From positions 54,008 to 118,007 of the forward strand of contig SZOQ01000003.1 of NCBI GenBank assembly GCA_030272835.1: a DNA stretch of 64,000 nt. Reading direction: 5' to 3'. The stretch is from 2-12-FULL-60-25 sp003576745 (lineage in GTDB: Bacteria > Patescibacteriota > Patescibacteriia > 2-12-FULL-60-25). The notes under the pieces are model-generated. The model worked only from the letters and a program-made list of their open reading frames with translations, made no database searches and had not been told where the DNA came from. The position numbers and the translations under genes were made by a program. Below, one piece after another: positions 7,684-15,819 of the stretch (position 1 is its first letter; the number at the start of each line of letters is the position of its first letter).

Positions 7684-10367
7684 TGCTGCTTCGTGGAATA
7701 GAGCGCGGAAAGAACCCTGTCCCGGTCCCACATATCCGCGATCCCTTCGCCGTCGCGGGACCATTGCACGCCCCAGGTCTCGGGGATGGCCACCCGCGTT
7801 TCGATGCGGCGATCCGGCTTGCCGGACTGGCTCGTGAGAAGAAGGGAATACGCGGCGCGCGCCCCGGTATCCGCGCCGTCTTCCAGGCTGCCGCGAAGCC
7901 GCTCGCGGATATCAAAGGCCGTAAACGGCAGGCGATAGGTTACCACGAGCGTTACGGTTTTTCCTGGATCCACCATGCTCCATCCCCCGATGACGGTGCG
8001 GTCGCCTTCATCCCAAATTTCCACGCCAGAGGGATGGCGGAGCTTGGTTTTTTCGGCGGCGGCGATATCCGGATCCGGAACGGCGTCTTCGCGCGGTTCA
8101 TCGAAAAATGCGGCCGCCGGCTCTGCAAACCCGTCGGCGCTCAAAAGCGAGCTTCCCCGAGGGACATAGAATCGAAAATATGCGACATTCCGCACGCCGC
8201 GGAACAATTCGCCCGGCGATGCATTGTGTTGCCTCGTAACGGTCACGGTGTCCGCTATGCCGCCTTCTTCGCTGATGCGAACGTCATGGCGGACATCCTC
8301 ACGGATAACGGCATCGGTTTTTTGCCCCGCGATATTCGCGGCGATCACGGCCAGTTCATCCCCGACCGAAGGCTTCAGGCGTCCGCTCCACCCGAACTGC
8401 TGGGCGAATTCGTTTTTTTGCGGATCCGTGAGGGCGATTTGGACGTCTTTACGCGTGATGGCTCCCGAGAGCATGCCGAGCAGCCGAAGTTTTTCTGCGG
8501 GCGGCAGCGCGGTGAGTTTTTCCATGAGCTTGGGCGCCATGAGCCCGAGGATTTTCTTGGGCTGATTTTCCGCCCTGTCATATTCCAGCTCCACCGCCTT
8601 CTGCGTTTCAAGCATGAAATTCTCACGATCAATTACCTTGTCCAGTTCCGGAATATCGATAGGCCCCGTGAAATCGAGCAAGTCCTCAATGAGCGTCGCA
8701 TTGACGGCGATAATGCCGTCCACGGTGTAGCCTCCGGATTTGCTCCAGAAAAACCGCATTTTCTCGGCGGCGGCCGGAAAATCCGGTGACCAATTGCTGT
8801 CCTGAAATTCCCAGCGCTCCGCGACCAGCGAGAGAGGCTTGGGAGGAATAACCTGCGCCAACAGCTGGCCCTGCAAATCATAGGTGCCGCCTCCGGGAAT
8901 GTTCAGGCGCTTGATATTGCCGCGTGAAAGATCAAGTTCCGCATATGAACCCATGAATCCTCCGGTCGGGCGCAGTTCATGCGGATTTTGAAATACGATC
9001 ACATACCGCCGCGGCTCCGTTTCGCCGAGCAGATCGCGCAGGAACTCGGATAATCCGACGAATTCACGGACCGCGACACGGCCATTCTGAATGCCCTCCG
9101 AAAGCGCGTTCAGCTTTTCGCGTTCACTCTCCGGCAAAACAGACTCGTCCACATTCGCGAGGGACTGCACGGCCCGGTCCAAAAGCGGAAGGGCGCCGTT
9201 CGCATACGTGGCAAACACCGTAAGCCGGTCGAGCGCCGAGCGTGATGAATCTTCCACGGCCGCCGAGAGTCCGGTGGCGAGCAATCTGGCGGCATCGGCG
9301 GAAGAGGATCCGATTTCCAGCAACGCTCTCGCCGTCCGGTAATTGGAGCGGGTGGCGGGCAAAAGGGAGGAGAGTCCGGTTGCGATGGTATTTGTTTCCG
9401 AAAGCAAACGATCCGCCGCCCGGAAACGTTCGCTGGTTTTGCGCAATGTGGCGATGGAAGCATCCAAGTCCGTACTCTCCCTGAGGGATGCCATATCGGA
9501 CAACGCGAGTTCGCCAGCCTCGGTGACGGCTGCTTTTTTTGCATCAAACGCCCGCGACAATCGAACGGCATTTGCCGGCAACGTGGCGATGAGAAGCAGC
9601 ATGCCCACGCCGGCAACCGCCCGCAGGGGCGACCATGCCGGCTCGACGAATACTTCCCCGTCCTGAAGCGCCGTCACGCGCGAATGCCGGCGTCGGAATA
9701 GCGAGGTTGCATCGCGAATGCCCGACTCCACGCGATTCAATGCATGGATCAGAGGCCCGTAGCTCATGCGATAGGCCGATGAAAAACTCGCCGGCGTGAA
9801 TTGCAAAGAGTATCGCTCCTCGATATCGCCGTTCAAACGCAGGTCGCGCGCGAGCGATTCGAGCACGTCCAGACTCGGCGGCCGTTCCGACGGCGCCGGC
9901 TCATAGCGCAGCATGTCGGAAAGGAATACGCGCTCATCCGGAGCCGGCGTGCCGCTATAAAACGTAATGCTCCGCAATGAAATGACAAACGGACTCCGCG
10001 CATGCTCCATATATCGCACGGAAACAGGCATGCGCTTTTGTTCCGACTTCCGCTGTTTTGCAAACCCTACGATCACGCGATCCAGATCGGCAACGACATC
10101 CCTGCCATTATCGCTCTCCGGGGTGGAAACGGCGGGACGCGCGAATGACGGCCGCTCGCTTCGCACGCGGCGTCGACGGCGGCGGCGTCTTGCGGCGCCG
10201 GGAACGGTGACATTCGTCGGACGGCCGATGAGGAGAATGCCGTCTCCCGCGTCTATCGCAACCCCCTCGCCCTCCATAACGGAGGCGAGCCGTTCTTCGA
10301 GCGCTTGTTCCGGCAATTCCGGATATGACGCAGCTTCCGGATCCGTATCATCAAATCGGGGCAACAT
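7680..10367 (-). CDS. DUF4012-family membrane protein
   Basis: Large (895 residues) surface-assembly protein. Seen: an N-terminal region with an eight-Arg run near residue 60, a membrane segment (VAGVGMLLLIATLPANAV, near 250), a long helical stretch, then the DUF4012 signature YVIVFQNPHELRPTGGFMGSY near residues 453-473 followed by VIPPKPL and the PDFPAAAEKM-W region. Known: DUF4012 proteins occur in Actinobacteria and CPR, often beside polysaccharide genes; their biochemical role is not established. It starts five bases after the glycosyltransferase stop and overlaps the next gene by four bases, so the three are tightly coupled. A role in cell-surface glycan or glycoprotein assembly is inferred from context. 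Confidence 0.85.
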   Translation of the reverse strand: MLPRFDDTDPEAASYPELPEQALEERLASVMEGEGVAIDAGDGILLIGRPTNVTVPGAARRRRRRRRVRSERPSFARPAVSTPESDNGRDVVADLDRVIVGFAKQRKSEQKRMPVSVRYMEHARSPFVISLRSITFYSGTPAPDERVFLSDMLRYEPAPSERPPSLDVLESLARDLRLNGDIEERYSLQFTPASFSSAYRMSYGPLIHALNRVESGIRDATSLFRRRHSRVTALQDGEVFVEPAWSPLRAVAGVGMLLLIATLPANAVRLSRAFDAKKAAVTEAGELALSDMASLRESTDLDASIATLRKTSERFRAADRLLSETNTIATGLSSLLPATRSNYRTARALLEIGSSSADAARLLATGLSAAVEDSSRSALDRLTVFATYANGALPLLDRAVQSLANVDESVLPESEREKLNALSEGIQNGRVAVREFVGLSEFLRDLLGETEPRRYVIVFQNPHELRPTGGFMGSYAELDLSRGNIKRLNIPGGGTYDLQGQLLAQVIPPKPLSLVAERWEFQDSNWSPDFPAAAEKMRFFWSKSGGYTVDGIIAVNATLIEDLLDFTGPIDIPELDKVIDRENFMLETQKAVELEYDRAENQPKKILGLMAPKLMEKLTALPPAEKLRLLGMLSGAITRKDVQIALTDPQKNEFAQQFGWSGRLKPSVGDELAVIAANIAGQKTDAVIREDVRHDVRISEEGGIADTVTVTRQHNASPGELFRGVRNVAYFRFYVPRGSSLLSADGFAEPAAAFFDEPREDAVPDPDIAAAEKTKLRHPSGVEIWDEGDRTVIGGWSMVDPGKTVTLVVTYRLPFTAFDIRERLRGSLEDGADTGARAAYSLLLTSQSGKPDRRIETRVAIPETWGVQWSRDGEGIADMWDRDRVLSALYSTKQQ

Positions 10368-10372
10368 GGGCT

Positions 10373-11482
10373 TTATCGGACCGCATCCTCATACGCCTCC
10401 AGGGTCCGCGAAGCCGCGAGACGCCAGTCGTGCCTGCCGGAGAGGACGGGGACGATTTGGCGCGCATTCCCACGAACACCACGAGGATCGCGAAGGACGG
10501 TCTCGATGGCTTCGAGTATAGCATTCGGGTCCCCGGGTTTGAAGAAGACAATGCCGTCCTTTCCGAGAACTTCCGGCAGGCTTCCCGCATTACTCGACAG
10601 AACCGGGCATCCATAGGCCAATGCCTCGAGCGGAGGAAGGCCGAAACCCTCCAAACGGCTGGGAAACACAAAGGCAAGCGCTTCCGCATAGAGATTGCGG
10701 AGGCGCTCCTCGCCGACCTCGCCCTCAAAACGAACGCGGCAAAGGCCCTTCTTTGCCGACTGCGTCTCCAATCGCCGCATAAAATCGTCACGCTTTCCTG
10801 CAATGACAAGCGATACCCGCTCCTGCCGCGCTTCTACGAGTTTCCAAGCATCAAGGAGCTTGTCGAGATTCTTATGGGGATAGGCGGAACCGACATACAG
10901 AATATATGGCGTTTCCAAATTCGGCTCGCGCCACGACGATTCGTCCGGTTCTGGCATACCCTCGCCGGTGATGGTGATGGGCGCGTGAACGGCAAACCGG
11001 CGTTCAATCCATTGGCGCGAAAAGACGGATGGCACAAGGATGCGGCGCGAACGCGTAAGGGCGTTTCGGAGCGCAAGACGATATCCCGCGCGCTTGAGCG
11101 CGGCGACGACAGGCCCGCGCGTGGTGACGGACGCGGAATCCGGCTCTTCCAGAAGAATAAGATCATGGATGGTAACCACGCGGGGGTGCGCATCGAACAC
11201 CGGGACATTCCAATGCGGAATATGGACGATATCCGGTTTTGTCGTACGGATAATAACAGGAAGATGGATTTGTTCCGCGAAACCGTACCAAGGAATGTCC
11301 GCATGAACGTGTTCCACGGACGAATGACCGAGAAACGGGGACGAATCGGGGTACCGTTCAAGGAGGCAATATGTATGCATCGGGGCAATGGCGAGCATGG
11401 CCCGGATCAATTCCTCGATGTATCGACCTATGCCGCGCGCGGCGCCTGCGCCCATCATGCGCGCATCAATGGTTATTCGCAT
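10373..11482 (-). CDS. Glycosyltransferase family 4 protein
   Basis: GT-B fold retaining glycosyltransferase, probably working on surface glycan at the cytoplasmic face of the membrane. Seen: N-terminal MRITIDARMMGAGAARGIGR, the acceptor-domain VVTIHDLI strand, YILYVGSAYPHKNLDKLL at the start of the nucleotide-sugar domain, and the donor-binding EGFGLPPLEALAYGCPVLSS motif near residues 280-299. The conserved family start sets the ATG at 11482 (369 residues). The frame stays open far upstream, but that part overlaps the divergent gene at 11582 and lacks family sequence. It heads the operon with the DUF4012 protein. Donor and acceptor are not predictable. Confidence 0.88.
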   Translation of the reverse strand: MRITIDARMMGAGAARGIGRYIEELIRAMLAIAPMHTYCLLERYPDSSPFLGHSSVEHVHADIPWYGFAEQIHLPVIIRTTKPDIVHIPHWNVPVFDAHPRVVTIHDLILLEEPDSASVTTRGPVVAALKRAGYRLALRNALTRSRRILVPSVFSRQWIERRFAVHAPITITGEGMPEPDESSWREPNLETPYILYVGSAYPHKNLDKLLDAWKLVEARQERVSLVIAGKRDDFMRRLETQSAKKGLCRVRFEGEVGEERLRNLYAEALAFVFPSRLEGFGLPPLEALAYGCPVLSSNAGSLPEVLGKDGIVFFKPGDPNAILEAIETVLRDPRGVRGNARQIVPVLSGRHDWRLAASRTLEAYEDAVR

Positions 11483-11527
11483 ACGGAATAGGACAAGCCT
11501 AGGCGTTAAAAGATACCGGCGCAAGTC

Positions 11528-11556
11528 TCGACAGCCGAGGAAACATCTGTTATGTT
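11528..11556 (+). promoter_or_regulatory. Promoter of the hypothetical gene at 11582
   Basis: TCGACA (11528-11533), 17-base spacer, TATGTT (11551-11556). The -10 box covers the upstream ATG at 11552, so that codon cannot be the start if this promoter is used; this favours the ATG at 11582. Confidence 0.45.
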
Positions 11557-11581
11557 CACGGTCCGAACCTTTGGAAATGGC

Positions 11582-12019
11582 ATGGAAACCATACGGCTCC
11601 TCCGCGCGAAATACCTCCATCGTCGGCCGCAGGAACGAGAGATGCGTCTCCTGCGCTCCAAACTTGCATCGCTCATGGATCCCGAGCTTCGCATTGCATG
11701 GCATAAGCTCGAAAAAGGAAGACCGGACACGCTGCCGATCATCGCCCTGCGATTTCGCGGATGCGTGGAACTCGACGAGCTGTTTTGCGCATTCTTTTGG
11801 GGGCGAGTCATCCCGTCCTCGGGCGCGGGATGGATTATCCGCGCGCATGCCTTTGATCCCGATCAGGGAACCGTTCTTGCCGAACCGCTTTCCGACGGCC
11901 TCAATCTGCTGTGCGCGAATATCTGGCATGACGGCGACGGCTATAATCCCCTTGTCTCGGCCTGCCTCGGTTTCAAATATCTCTACCCATTTCGGGACAT
12001 CGAATTCCCGACACAATAA
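11582..12019 (+). CDS. Hypothetical protein
   Basis: Not recognised. The 145-residue product is soluble, with a basic N-terminal helix (METIRLLRAKYLHRRPQEREMRLL) and a mixed, fairly hydrophobic C-terminal half containing WIIRAHAFDPDQGTVLAEPL and HDGDGYNPLVSACLGFKYLYPF. No membrane segment or signal peptide is seen. Evidence that it is real: a promoter-like element upstream, a start preceded by GGAA, and a rho-independent terminator directly after its stop. It is divergent from the glycosyltransferase operon. Confidence 0.6.
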   Translation: METIRLLRAKYLHRRPQEREMRLLRSKLASLMDPELRIAWHKLEKGRPDTLPIIALRFRGCVELDELFCAFFWGRVIPSSGAGWIIRAHAFDPDQGTVLAEPLSDGLNLLCANIWHDGDGYNPLVSACLGFKYLYPFRDIEFPTQ

Positions 12020-12045
12020 CAGCGTCCTTTTCCGGGCGCTGTTTT
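12019..12045 (+). terminator. Terminator after the hypothetical gene
   Basis: AACAGCG ... CGCTGTT followed by TT, beginning at the stop codon of the gene ending at 12019. Confidence 0.75.
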
Positions 12046-12231
12046 CCGTATACCCTTTTCAAACGGCAAAGAATCGGCTAGGATGCCGTCGCCTTTCCAT
12101 GTTCTGCAGGGTGTAGCTAGTAGTACCTGCCGGCAGGCAGGGAGCGCATGCTTTGGGGCCGAGGACCAAAGATCCGAGGCGGGCGTCCCTATCCCAATCA
12201 GACGCCCGGGCTCGAAGTCGGTGCGTATGGT

Positions 12232-12308
12232 CGGGCCGTGGCGCAGTTGGCTAGCGCGCCTGCTTTGGGAGCAGGAGGTCGTGGGTTCAAGTCCCACCGG
12301 CCCGACCA
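12232..12308 (+). tRNA. tRNA-Pro(TGG)
   Basis: The acceptor pairs CGGGCCG with CGGCCCG; the anticodon stem CCTGC/GCAGG encloses TTTGGGA with anticodon TGG; the T-arm is GTGGG-TTCAAGT-CCCAC; A73 and encoded CCA. A nine-base match to its 3' end (CCCGACCAT) recurs about 50 bases downstream, too short to interpret with confidence. Confidence 0.95.
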
Positions 12309-12525
12309 TACACAGCAACGAAGAGAGGAGGTCGCACGTTCACGTCGTTTCACCCCGACCATGAGGTCGTCCCGCCAACGCAGGATTACCCCCGAACACC
12401 GAGGATGCCCCGTCAATGCGAGGCACACCCGGTGAAACGTGATGGGTCGTGCGTTATGGGTTTTGCGTCAAATCGATGAAAAACGATGGAACGCATCCCA
12501 CACAACCCATAACACAAAACCATAC

Positions 12526-12600
12526 GCGGGTATCGTATAGTGGTTATTATGCGACCCTTCCAAGGTTGAGAGGCGGGTTCGATTCCCGCTACCCGCTCCA
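12526..12600 (+). tRNA. tRNA-Gly(TCC)
   Basis: The acceptor pairs GCGGGTA with TACCCGC; the anticodon stem CGACC/GGTTG encloses CTTCCAA with anticodon TCC; T73 and encoded CCA. A strong terminator follows at once. Confidence 0.95.
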
Positions 12601-12601
12601 T

Positions 12602-12638
12602 AAAGAAACACTCCGGCATATGTCCGGAGTGTTTCTTA
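12602..12638 (+). terminator. Terminator after tRNA-Gly
   Basis: AGAAACACTCCGG-CATATG-TCCGGAGTGTTTCT: 13-base-pair stem with a T-rich 3' arm. Confidence 0.85.
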
Positions 12639-12733
12639 TTACGAACGCCGACTCGATCAGTAATGTTTGATGATTCGGGAATCAATTCCGTTCATTCCTT
12701 CTTCCATCCATATCCGGATGAGGAAAAAATCCT

Positions 12734-12783
12734 ATGAAAACAACCAGCCGTAGCTGGTCGTTTTCATATGGTGCCGAGGGTCA
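12734..12783 (-). repeat. Orphan copy of the tRNA-Phe 3' end with its own terminator
   Basis: The minus strand of 12769-12783 reads TGACCCTCGGCACCA, identical to the last 15 bases of tRNA-Phe (12971-12985). It is followed by hairpin ATGAAAAC...CAGC/GCTG...GTTTTCAT (12734-12767). No tRNA body precedes it. Positions 12907-12916 carry a 10-base inverted copy of the tRNA-Phe T-arm (12985-12994). The segment 12640-12933 has no convincing gene. Confidence 0.75.
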
Positions 12784-12933
12784 AAATTTCACTCACTCAT
12801 CCCGCAGATACGGGATTCGCTCTCACGGGTAACCTCCCGATTCCCCGTGAACCCTTCCCTCCGTCCGGCACGGTCGGGGGAGCGTCCCGCTCCCCCGAAC
12901 CCCCAGCGTTCAATTCTTCCCCTCATCGGAAAA

Positions 12934-12970
12934 CACAACAATAGCTCGCAGATTGCGAGCTATTGTTGTG
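12934..12970 (-). terminator. Terminator after tRNA-Phe
   Basis: Perfect hairpin CACAACAATAGCTCGCA ... TGCGAGCTATTGTTGTG directly beyond the CCA on the minus strand. Confidence 0.8.
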
Positions 12971-13045
12971 TGGTGCCGAGGGTCAGAATTGAACTGACGA
13001 CGCCGGGCTCTTCAGGCCCGCGCTCTACCACTGAGCTACCTCGGC
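12971..13045 (-). tRNA. tRNA-Phe(GAA)
   Basis: The acceptor pairs GCCGAGG with CCTCGGC; the anticodon stem CGGGC/GCCCG encloses CTGAAGA with anticodon GAA; the T-loop is TTCAATT; A73 and encoded CCA. Confidence 0.95.
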
Positions 13046-13186
13046 ATGTATACGGCTACAATGTTCTACTCTCGCGCGGCTCTATTGTCCCCCGAAGCCC
13101 GAAGGCGCAGGAGAAAGCTCCCTCGGCAGATTTTTCAGAAACGCTTTTCCTTTACGGAGGATGAACGCGCTCACAGTTTGCGAAAT

Positions 13187-13660
13187 TTATTTCCGTTTGA
13201 AAAAACGGATACGGCTTTTTCCTTCCTCCGCCGCTTCCGCCTCCAAATCATAACGGCGAAGAACCACGAGAAGAAAGAGGATGAGAATGCTTGCGACAAT
13301 GGCTACAATCCAGAGCCCGAATCCGCAGGCAATGCCCACGCCGGCCGCTGCCCACATGGTGGCAGCCGTCGTGAGGCCGCGCACTTCCCCGCGCGACTGA
13401 ATAATGACGCCGGCGCCGATGAACCCGATGCCTTGAACCACAATGGAAGCAAGGCGCGTTACGTCCACGAAGGCGCCGTTCGACCCAGCGACAAGCACGC
13501 CGGAAACCGTCATGATTGCCGCGCCAAGACCCACCAGCGCATTCGTACGGAAGCCGACCGGCTTTCCGTGAATCTGACGTTCAATGCCCAGTATGCCGCA
13601 CAATAAGGTTGCGGCGACAAGCCGGAGAACAATGTCTTCCCAGGTAAGCTGCATATCCAT
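13187..13660 (-). CDS. MgtC/SapB-family membrane protein
   Basis: Inner-membrane protein of 157 residues. Seen: the family core, ATLLCGILGIERQIHGKPVGFRTNALVGLGAAIMTVSG, GIGFIGAGVIIQSRGEVRGLTTAATMWAAAGVGIACG, and four to five membrane helices, then a short charged cytoplasmic tail. Known: MgtC/SapB homologues are linked to low-Mg2+ adaptation and regulation of other transporters, but most environmental members have no proven role. The start is 13660 or, two codons later, 13654. It stands between tRNA-Phe (same strand) and tRNA-Ile (opposite strand), with no operon partner. Confidence 0.88.
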   Translation of the reverse strand: MDMQLTWEDIVLRLVAATLLCGILGIERQIHGKPVGFRTNALVGLGAAIMTVSGVLVAGSNGAFVDVTRLASIVVQGIGFIGAGVIIQSRGEVRGLTTAATMWAAAGVGIACGFGLWIVAIVASILILFLLVVLRRYDLEAEAAEEGKSRIRFFKRK

Positions 13661-13715
13661 CCGTGCCCACGGACGGGGCTATCGTATGATAGCGGAGGCT
13701 AGTATAGGAAGCATC

Positions 13716-13744
13716 TTGCCAAGGGTCAATAGATTCGCTAAACT
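13716..13744 (+). promoter_or_regulatory. Promoter of tRNA-Ile(GAT)
   Basis: TTGCCA (13716-13721), 17-base spacer, TAAACT (13739-13744), about 25 bases before the mature tRNA. Confidence 0.6.
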
Positions 13745-13769
13745 CTCGCCACATTGCGAAAAGGCTGTC

Positions 13770-13846
13770 GGGCGTGTAGCTCAGTTGGTTAGAGCGTTAC
13801 ACTGATAATGTAAAGGTCCCTGGTTCGAGTCCAGGCACGCCCACCA
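13770..13846 (+). tRNA. tRNA-Ile(GAT)
   Basis: The acceptor pairs GGGCGTG with CACGCCC; the anticodon stem TTACA/TGTAA encloses CTGATAA with anticodon GAT; the T-arm is CCTGG-TTCGAGT-CCAGG; A73 and encoded CCA. Confidence 0.95.
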
Positions 13847-13847
13847 T

Positions 13848-13877
13848 AAAAACGATCGGCCGCGGCCGATCGTTTTT
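13848..13877 (+). terminator. Terminator after tRNA-Ile(GAT), probably bidirectional
   Basis: AAAAACGATCGGCC-GC-GGCCGATCGTTTTT is a perfect palindromic hairpin with A and T tracts, placed to stop both the tRNA and the minus-strand operon ending at 13924. Confidence 0.85.
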
Positions 13878-13923
13878 GATGTTCACGGTAATCTCGAGTA
13901 CCCAAAAGGAGGCGGAACGCCGG

Positions 13924-15216
13924 TTACGGCGCCTCGGATAAGGGGGGCGGCTGGAAAAGGTAGAGGGACGGGTCGGCATCGGCGCCGGGCTGGAATTCCG
14001 GACGATCCGACGGACCGTACATTACAAGAATGCCGGTATTGTAATTCGACAGCTGATCATTTGGATCAATGGATCCGACCACGAGCTTTAGGCTGAAAAT
14101 CTGGTTCCCGACCGGGCGCTGATAGATGCGGATGAGGTCAGCGTCCTGATCTTCCACGCGAATTTCGGTCCAGGAATATTTTGCCAGCTGTCCCTGATAC
14201 CAGTTAAACACATTCATCCTCGGATCCAGGGTGTATCCGATGTATATGGCCGTCTGTTCATCGGCGTCCTGGTTGCGGATAAGCTCGTCGGCGCTCGGAT
14301 ACACGGGAACAATATCCGGAAACGGCGGCGCTTTGGGACCGACGCCGTAATATACAAGCAAATGCGAATCCACCGGCATAACGGTAATCGTCGCTTCCGT
14401 ATCCGCGCCCATATCTTTCATATACACGCCGACGCCCTGCAAATGGAGCAGCTGAAACAGAACGCTGTTCGTTTTCTTCTTCCAGCCCTTTCCGGAAAGA
14501 CGCGCGTCAAACCAGTTCAATAGTGTGCTAGAGGCATCCGCGACGTCCTGGAGCGCATATCCGTACATAACGCTGGCGGATTCGCCGACAGGGCTGCTTC
14601 CGATGTCCCCTTCATCGAATTTCATGATCCCGGTAAGGGTGCCCGACGGATACACGGAGAGATCGTCGGGAAGTTCGGACGCGTCAATACTCGCGCGGTC
14701 TCCGCCCACCTTCAGGCTGTGATAGTAAGGATCGTCCGGATGATAATCTTCCGCACTCTTGATGGGATTCCCGGTGCGGTAATCCGCAAAGAACGCATCC
14801 GGAATATCATGGACATTCTTTGCCCAAGCGGATCCGTACAAGGCTTTGGCAAGGGATTCTGATGTGACCCACCGAAGAAGGCCCCCGGCGCCCACGGCAT
14901 ACACCTTGGGATCTGTTGTGATTTTCACAAGCCTTGTCCCCGGCTTATATGTGACTGTGCCGCCGATCGGCATGTCCGCCAGTTCTTCGTCGCTGACCGC
15001 GCGTATATTGGAAAAATCGGGATACCAGCTGAAATACACTTTCTCGTTCGGGAAGACGTAACGCGTCCCGTCGCCGGATCGGTAATACACGGCCGGACCG
15101 GAGGCCTTTACGAGGCCGGTATCCGGGGATTCCGATGTCATGTCGGGAATAACACAACCTTGCCCAATGACAACAAGGGCGCCGAGCGCAACAAGAAGGC
15201 TGAAATTGCGATTCAT
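13924..15216 (-). CDS. Lipoprotein with VFPNEK-type domain and two YPSG-type domains
   Basis: Exported lipoprotein of unknown function, 430 residues. Seen: a signal with lipobox VIGQGC at about residue 21. Residues 42-150 form a domain beginning AVYYRSGDGTRYVFPNEKVY and including PIGGTVTYKPGTRLVKITTD, GGLLRWV and DIPDAFF. The same domain recurs in the protein at 26411-27271. The C-terminal two-thirds has two related units, each opening with VYPSG or VYPSA and ending near NWFDARLSGKGW or NWYQGQLAKYSW. The preceding lipoprotein carries one similar unit. It starts two bases after that gene's stop, so the pair is co-transcribed. A cell-surface role is inferred. Confidence 0.8.
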   Translation of the reverse strand: MNRNFSLLVALGALVVIGQGCVIPDMTSESPDTGLVKASGPAVYYRSGDGTRYVFPNEKVYFSWYPDFSNIRAVSDEELADMPIGGTVTYKPGTRLVKITTDPKVYAVGAGGLLRWVTSESLAKALYGSAWAKNVHDIPDAFFADYRTGNPIKSAEDYHPDDPYYHSLKVGGDRASIDASELPDDLSVYPSGTLTGIMKFDEGDIGSSPVGESASVMYGYALQDVADASSTLLNWFDARLSGKGWKKKTNSVLFQLLHLQGVGVYMKDMGADTEATITVMPVDSHLLVYYGVGPKAPPFPDIVPVYPSADELIRNQDADEQTAIYIGYTLDPRMNVFNWYQGQLAKYSWTEIRVEDQDADLIRIYQRPVGNQIFSLKLVVGSIDPNDQLSNYNTGILVMYGPSDRPEFQPGADADPSLYLFQPPPLSEAP

Positions 15217-15218
15217 GC

Positions 15219-15761
15219 TTATTGGATGGAGCTGGCAACGACGATATTCGAACCCCCTTCGTACGCATCCGCAATGGTAATACTCAACACGCGCGTATCT
15301 TCCCCTTCGTTCCGCTCATAGCTCACGACAATCGAATCCTGCACCTCGAATGAAGCCGTCTGCGCATATCCCATGCTTTCTGCTTTCGATCGAAACCATG
15401 CGGCCACATCTCGTTTCGCATCCGGGGTTTCCATACTGTATCCAAAGGATCGCGAGGATTCATCCGTGCTCACGAAGGCGAGCGTCCCGTTTTGATACCG
15501 GGGGATGTCCGAAGGAAAATTCTCGGGAAATTCCACCTGGGCACCGACGCGCAAACTCCGCCCCTCCTGATCCTGTATTTGCCAAGAGTCGGAATCGTAA
15601 TCTACCTGTACGTCTCCTCCCTGCCCTTGTTCGATGCTCCGTTCAATGGCGCGTTCCGCCGCCCGTTCGCCGATACGCTGTCCGAACGGCCCGCATCCCT
15701 GCCCGAGCGCGGCAATCGCAAGCATGGAGACAAGAGGGACGGCAATGGACGAATGTCGCAT
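15219..15761 (-). CDS. Small lipoprotein with one YxNG-type domain
   Basis: Predicted lipoprotein, 180 residues, function unknown. Seen: a hydrophobic signal and lipobox ALGQGC near residue 22, then a charged helix rich in Glu, Arg and Ile (GERAAERAIERSIEQGQGG). A domain of about 100 residues follows, running from FPSDIPRYQNGTLAFVS to AAWFRSKAESMGY and ending in beta strands. The layout resembles a common bacterial unit that begins with a YP-G turn and has an FYxxxLxxxGW helix. The ATG at 15761 opens the signal peptide; the longer open frame has no signal. It is two bases upstream of the larger lipoprotein gene. Confidence 0.72.
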   Translation of the reverse strand: MRHSSIAVPLVSMLAIAALGQGCGPFGQRIGERAAERAIERSIEQGQGGDVQVDYDSDSWQIQDQEGRSLRVGAQVEFPENFPSDIPRYQNGTLAFVSTDESSRSFGYSMETPDAKRDVAAWFRSKAESMGYAQTASFEVQDSIVVSYERNEGEDTRVLSITIADAYEGGSNIVVASSIQ

Positions 15762-15819
15762 AGAAAATATCGTCAAAGAATGATGTGGGAAGGATACGTG
15801 AACGGCCGGAAAGGAGCAA

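Noticed and set aside
11483..12016. Upstream extension of the minus-strand GT4 gene by 178 codons
   Set aside because: The family N terminus MRITIDAR begins at 11482; the extension overlaps a plus-strand gene with its own promoter and terminator.
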